A stretch of 64,000 nucleotides of DNA. It comes from Desulfosporosinus shakirovi (lineage in GTDB: Bacteria; Bacillota; Desulfitobacteriia; Desulfitobacteriales; Desulfitobacteriaceae). The notes beneath the pieces were generated by a model that did no database searches, was not told where the DNA came from, and saw only the letters and a list, made by a program, of their open reading frames with translations. The number at the start of each line of letters is the position of its first letter. The stretch's first letter is position 1. Positions 61,478 through 64,000 of this stretch are shown piece after piece. Position numbers and translations under genes: made by a program. The stretch lies in assembly GCF_020595055.1 (NCBI RefSeq), contig NZ_JAJDOO010000005.1, positions 62,001 to 126,000 of the forward strand. The letters run 5' to 3'.

Positions 61478-61829
61478 ACGTCCTCCATCATGTTCTAAAT
61501 GACTAACCTAAAATAGTTTTAGTCCATAAACTATAACTTATCCAAATCTTTCTGACAATGCAAAATTCTTTCCATCTTCAGAAATTAAAACGTGTGCGCA
61601 AAGGTTAGACCGTTAATTTTTTAATTTACCACACTTCATTCACCACAGTGACGCTACTTTTGGTTAAGCTTAGAGAACTAACTCTAACTTATCGTAAGTT
61701 AGGTCCTTGAAAGTGACATTTATTAATTAAATGCACTTGCTATTCTATCAAGATCCAATTCATCTTTAGTTGAACGAGTTCACTTCTGCGATAAATGATG
61801 GCCCGTCCATTCAAGAAAAGGCGTACCAA

Positions 61830-61860
61830 AATAACATTCCTGCATAAATGTTATTTTTTC
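61830..61860 (+). terminator. Hairpin with plus-strand T-run
   Basis: AATAACATT pairs with AATGTTATT around an 8-base loop, followed by TTTTC on the plus strand. No plus-strand gene lies upstream in the gap. Confidence 0.5.
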
Positions 61861-61917
61861 ATCTTTTCAAGAAAAATCGCCTAAACAATTATTTCAGGTG
61901 ATATCCAGGAAATAGCA

Positions 61918-61956
61918 AAGACCTCTGCTGAGATTCCAACAGAGGTCTTATTTTTT
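61918..61956. terminator. Terminator after the molybdopterin hydroxylase gene
   Basis: AAGACCTCTG pairs perfectly with CAGAGGTCTT around a 12-base loop. The better T-run (ATTTTTT) is on the plus strand, but position suggests it ends the minus-strand gene at 61,973; it may work both ways. Confidence 0.6.
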
Positions 61957-61972
61957 CTGGGCGAGTTCGAGC

Positions 61973-64000
61973 TTAGACTTCTGTATTGCTTTCTGTTTTG
62001 CCCTCACGTTTTTCTTTCATAGCACACCAAACTTTTTCATAAGTGAGTGGTAAACTATCGATCCTTACCCCCATAGCGTCATAAATCGCGTTGTTGAAGC
62101 ACCCCATCGTCGGATTGGTTGCTCCTTCACCGACCTCTTTCACACCCCATGGACCTGCAGGTTCAAAGCTTTCAACTAGCTCAGAGTGAACTATCGGCAT
62201 GTCGAGGGCGGTCGGTAACATGTATCCCCCTAAATTCGGATTAAGGATTTTCCCTTGATCATCAAACAAAACTTCTTCCCAGATGGCTTCCCCCACACCC
62301 ATGTACAGAGCTCCGTGTACTTGACCGTGAAGCTGCATGGGGTTGATCACCTGCCCGCAATCATGGACATCCCAAACTTCGCAAACATCGACTTCACCTG
62401 TTTCCTCGTCGATTTGAACCTCGCTAATCTGAGCACAGAAGCTATAAGCCGGCGAAGTAGCAACAGCTGCTCCTTTAAAAGTTCCGCCTAGGCGGGGAAC
62501 ATGGTAAACTCCACGTCCCAAAAGCGGGCCACGCAGGACAAAAAAACGACGGGCCGCTTCCTCAAAGGTAATCGTTTTGGCTGTAGGACGGGATTTGGAG
62601 AAAATAATTCCCAACCGGCAATCTAAATCATCAGGGGGCAAGCTCATAATAGTGGATGCGATATCAAGAATCTGTTTTTTAATTTCCTCACCAGCCTGCT
62701 TACATGCTGAACCAGACATTAAGGTCTGACGACTGGAATACGCGCCAAAATCATGGGGAGTTGTTTCTGTGTCGGCAGCGATTATTTTCATGTTTTCGTA
62801 GCGGTAACCCATAGCTTCCGCCGCCATTTGACAGAGAGCAGTATCTGAGCCTTGCCCGATATCAACTGCACCTGTATAGAGAGTAGCAGCCGTCCCATCC
62901 TCATGCACTTTAATCATCGCAGCGGATTGAGGCAGGTCATTTCGATAAATGGGGTAGCCTGCCCCCGAGACAAAACTTCCAGTGGCAATTCCGATACCCC
63001 TACCCTTAGGGAGATTACCTTTTTTCTCGCGCCAACCTGATATATCGGCCGCTTTTTCCAAACACGCTGTTAACTCACAAGAATTTATGCCGAAATCGTT
63101 AATAGTAACTGTATTAGGCTGACGGGCGTTACGAAGTCGTATCTCCAAAGGATCTAATCCCAGATCTTTGGCAATGTTATCCAAATGACTTTCAAAGGCA
63201 TACTTTGGTTGGGGAGCTCCATGACCACGCTGGGCACCGCAGGCTGGTAAATTAGTATAGACCCTAATCATGTCAAACTTGTAATTTTCAAATTCATAAG
63301 TCAGGGTAAGAAGTCCACCGGCATAGTATGAGGTAGCTACCCCTAAACTGGTGTAAGCACCTCCATCTGATACAAAGTTGGCATGAACGCCGAGTATTTT
63401 ACCTTCTTTGTCAACCCCGGTAGTCAATTCCATGTATACCTTATGGCGGCCACGATTATGGGCAAACATTTCATGCCTGTCATAGAAGGTTCTGACCGGA
63501 CGACCAGTTAGTTTGGAGAGCACAGCCCCCGCAAATTCCAGTCCGGTAGGTTCTAGCTTGCCTCCAAAACCGCCGCCTACGAAAGGTTTAATAATCCGGA
63601 CGTCACCCATTTTCAGCCCAAACTCCCGAGCAATATAATATTGGAAGTAATGGGGAGACTGGGTGCTCGAATAAATTGTCAGCTTATTATCTTTCCAGAT
63701 AGAAACAGCTGAATGAGGTTCAATGGGCGACTGGTAGGTGCGCTGTCCCACAAAATAATCATTTCGGACATGGTATGCCTCAGCTAAAGCTTTATCTAAA
63801 TCGCCGAAGTTTTGATGAATTTCAGTGTTAATATTGCGAGGATATTCATCGTGAACTTGAGGAGCCCCTTCATCCATGGCAAGAAGGGCATCAAGCACCG
63901 CGGGAAGAACCTCGTACTCAACTTTAATCAGTTTTAAGGCTTTATAACAAGTTTCTTCATCAATACAAGCTACAGCTGCCACTTTGTCACCTATAAAACG
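61973..64000 (-). CDS. Xanthine dehydrogenase family molybdopterin-binding subunit (5' end beyond window)
   Basis: 676 codons in frame to the right edge, open at the 5' end; full members are about 750-790 aa, so ~80-110 residues are missing. Visible motifs are VGGGFGGKLEP, AQRGHGAPQP, DIGQGSDTALCQMAAE, SSRQTLMSGSA and the active-site glutamate in GVKEVGEGATNP. This is the large molybdenum-cofactor subunit of hydroxylases such as 4-hydroxybenzoyl-CoA reductase, xanthine or CO dehydrogenase. The CO dehydrogenase selenocysteine/cysteine loop is not evident. FAD and 2Fe-2S subunits should lie upstream to the right. Substrate not assignable. Confidence 0.9.
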   Translation of the reverse strand, partial: RFIGDKVAAVACIDEETCYKALKLIKVEYEVLPAVLDALLAMDEGAPQVHDEYPRNINTEIHQNFGDLDKALAEAYHVRNDYFVGQRTYQSPIEPHSAVSIWKDNKLTIYSSTQSPHYFQYYIAREFGLKMGDVRIIKPFVGGGFGGKLEPTGLEFAGAVLSKLTGRPVRTFYDRHEMFAHNRGRHKVYMELTTGVDKEGKILGVHANFVSDGGAYTSLGVATSYYAGGLLTLTYEFENYKFDMIRVYTNLPACGAQRGHGAPQPKYAFESHLDNIAKDLGLDPLEIRLRNARQPNTVTINDFGINSCELTACLEKAADISGWREKKGNLPKGRGIGIATGSFVSGAGYPIYRNDLPQSAAMIKVHEDGTAATLYTGAVDIGQGSDTALCQMAAEAMGYRYENMKIIAADTETTPHDFGAYSSRQTLMSGSACKQAGEEIKKQILDIASTIMSLPPDDLDCRLGIIFSKSRPTAKTITFEEAARRFFVLRGPLLGRGVYHVPRLGGTFKGAAVATSPAYSFCAQISEVQIDEETGEVDVCEVWDVHDCGQVINPMQLHGQVHGALYMGVGEAIWEEVLFDDQGKILNPNLGGYMLPTALDMPIVHSELVESFEPAGPWGVKEVGEGATNPTMGCFNNAIYDAMGVRIDSLPLTYEKVWCAMKEKREGKTESNTEV

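Larger units (their letters stand above)
61478..61972. other. Gene-free region between the fusion gene and the molybdopterin hydroxylase gene
   Basis: About 495 bases. The left side carries the promoter and leader of the fusion gene (GGAGG before ATG 61,477). An ACTCTAACTTATCGTAAGTTAG partial palindrome (arms CTAACTTA and TAAGTTAG) lies at about 61,683. Two hairpins with plus-strand T-runs lie at 61,830 and 61,918. No ORF is supported. Confidence 0.4.

Noticed and set aside
1-64000. CRISPR array, prophage or integrated element
   Set aside because: I saw no regularly spaced repeats, no cas, integrase, terminase or intact transposase genes in either strand.

Overview
The window looks like a chromosomal segment of an anaerobic, endospore-forming, low-GC Firmicute of the Peptococcaceae type (Desulfosporosinus or Desulfitobacterium would fit). 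The evidence is a single-chain pyruvate:ferredoxin oxidoreductase, rubrerythrin, a molybdopterin hydroxylase, many Fe-S proteins, spore genes (SpoVB-like flippase, YyaC, DUF3787 spore protein) and strong purine-rich ribosome binding sites. The genus is an inference; there is no rRNA gene to anchor it.

Region 1 (about 1-27,300) is a carboxylate / acid-sugar catabolic island built as two outward-facing halves. The left half (minus strand, 9,096 down to 588) encodes a PdxA2-like dehydrogenase, a GarR-like dehydrogenase, a TIM-barrel isomerase, a complete tripartite tricarboxylate transporter (TctC, TctB, TctA), an HOGA-like aldolase, and an unrecognised pair made of a ferredoxin-headed protein and a 209-aa protein. 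The right half (plus strand, 16,598 to 26,458) encodes a second complete TctCBA set, a LarA-type racemase/epimerase, an IlvD/Edd dehydratase, a split UxaA/SuyAB-type lyase, a paralogous HOGA-like aldolase and a D-2-hydroxyacid dehydrogenase. Between them lie a DRL-type oxidoreductase divergent from a LysR regulator, a chemoreceptor, and a PrpR-type sigma-54 activator; a second PrpR-type activator is cut by the left edge. I find four good -24/-12 sigma-54 promoters (before the PdxA2 gene, the chemoreceptor, the right-hand TctC and the dehydratase). Three have upstream repeats with a period near 9 bp: GTTGCA cores on the right and GTT(T/A)CA cores on the left. This suggests two parallel sigma-54 regulons that also cover chemotaxis. 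A related structured repeat sits at each end of the island.

Region 2 (27,500-38,800) is mostly housekeeping and sporulation: truA, acetyl-CoA synthetase with an unusual C-terminal extension, tandem small paralogs, DUF1992 and HD-domain proteins, SpoVB-like flippase, YyaC, rubrerythrin, an orphan ParA and a small spore protein.

Region 3 (38,900-51,500) holds an LhgO-like flavoprotein, a decayed RNase Z, a 48-aa gene, a thioesterase, an XPB helicase with its partner protein, a MacAB-like efflux operon and pyruvate:ferredoxin oxidoreductase.

Region 4 (51,600-64,000) holds an M48 protease, a VTC / DUF4956 / Cthe_2159-like surface triad, a secreted CWB2-transglycosylase, a striking fusion of a cyclic-nucleotide-type sensor, a degenerate sigma-54 AAA module and a membrane polyferredoxin, and finally the 3' part of a molybdopterin hydroxylase large subunit cut by the right edge.
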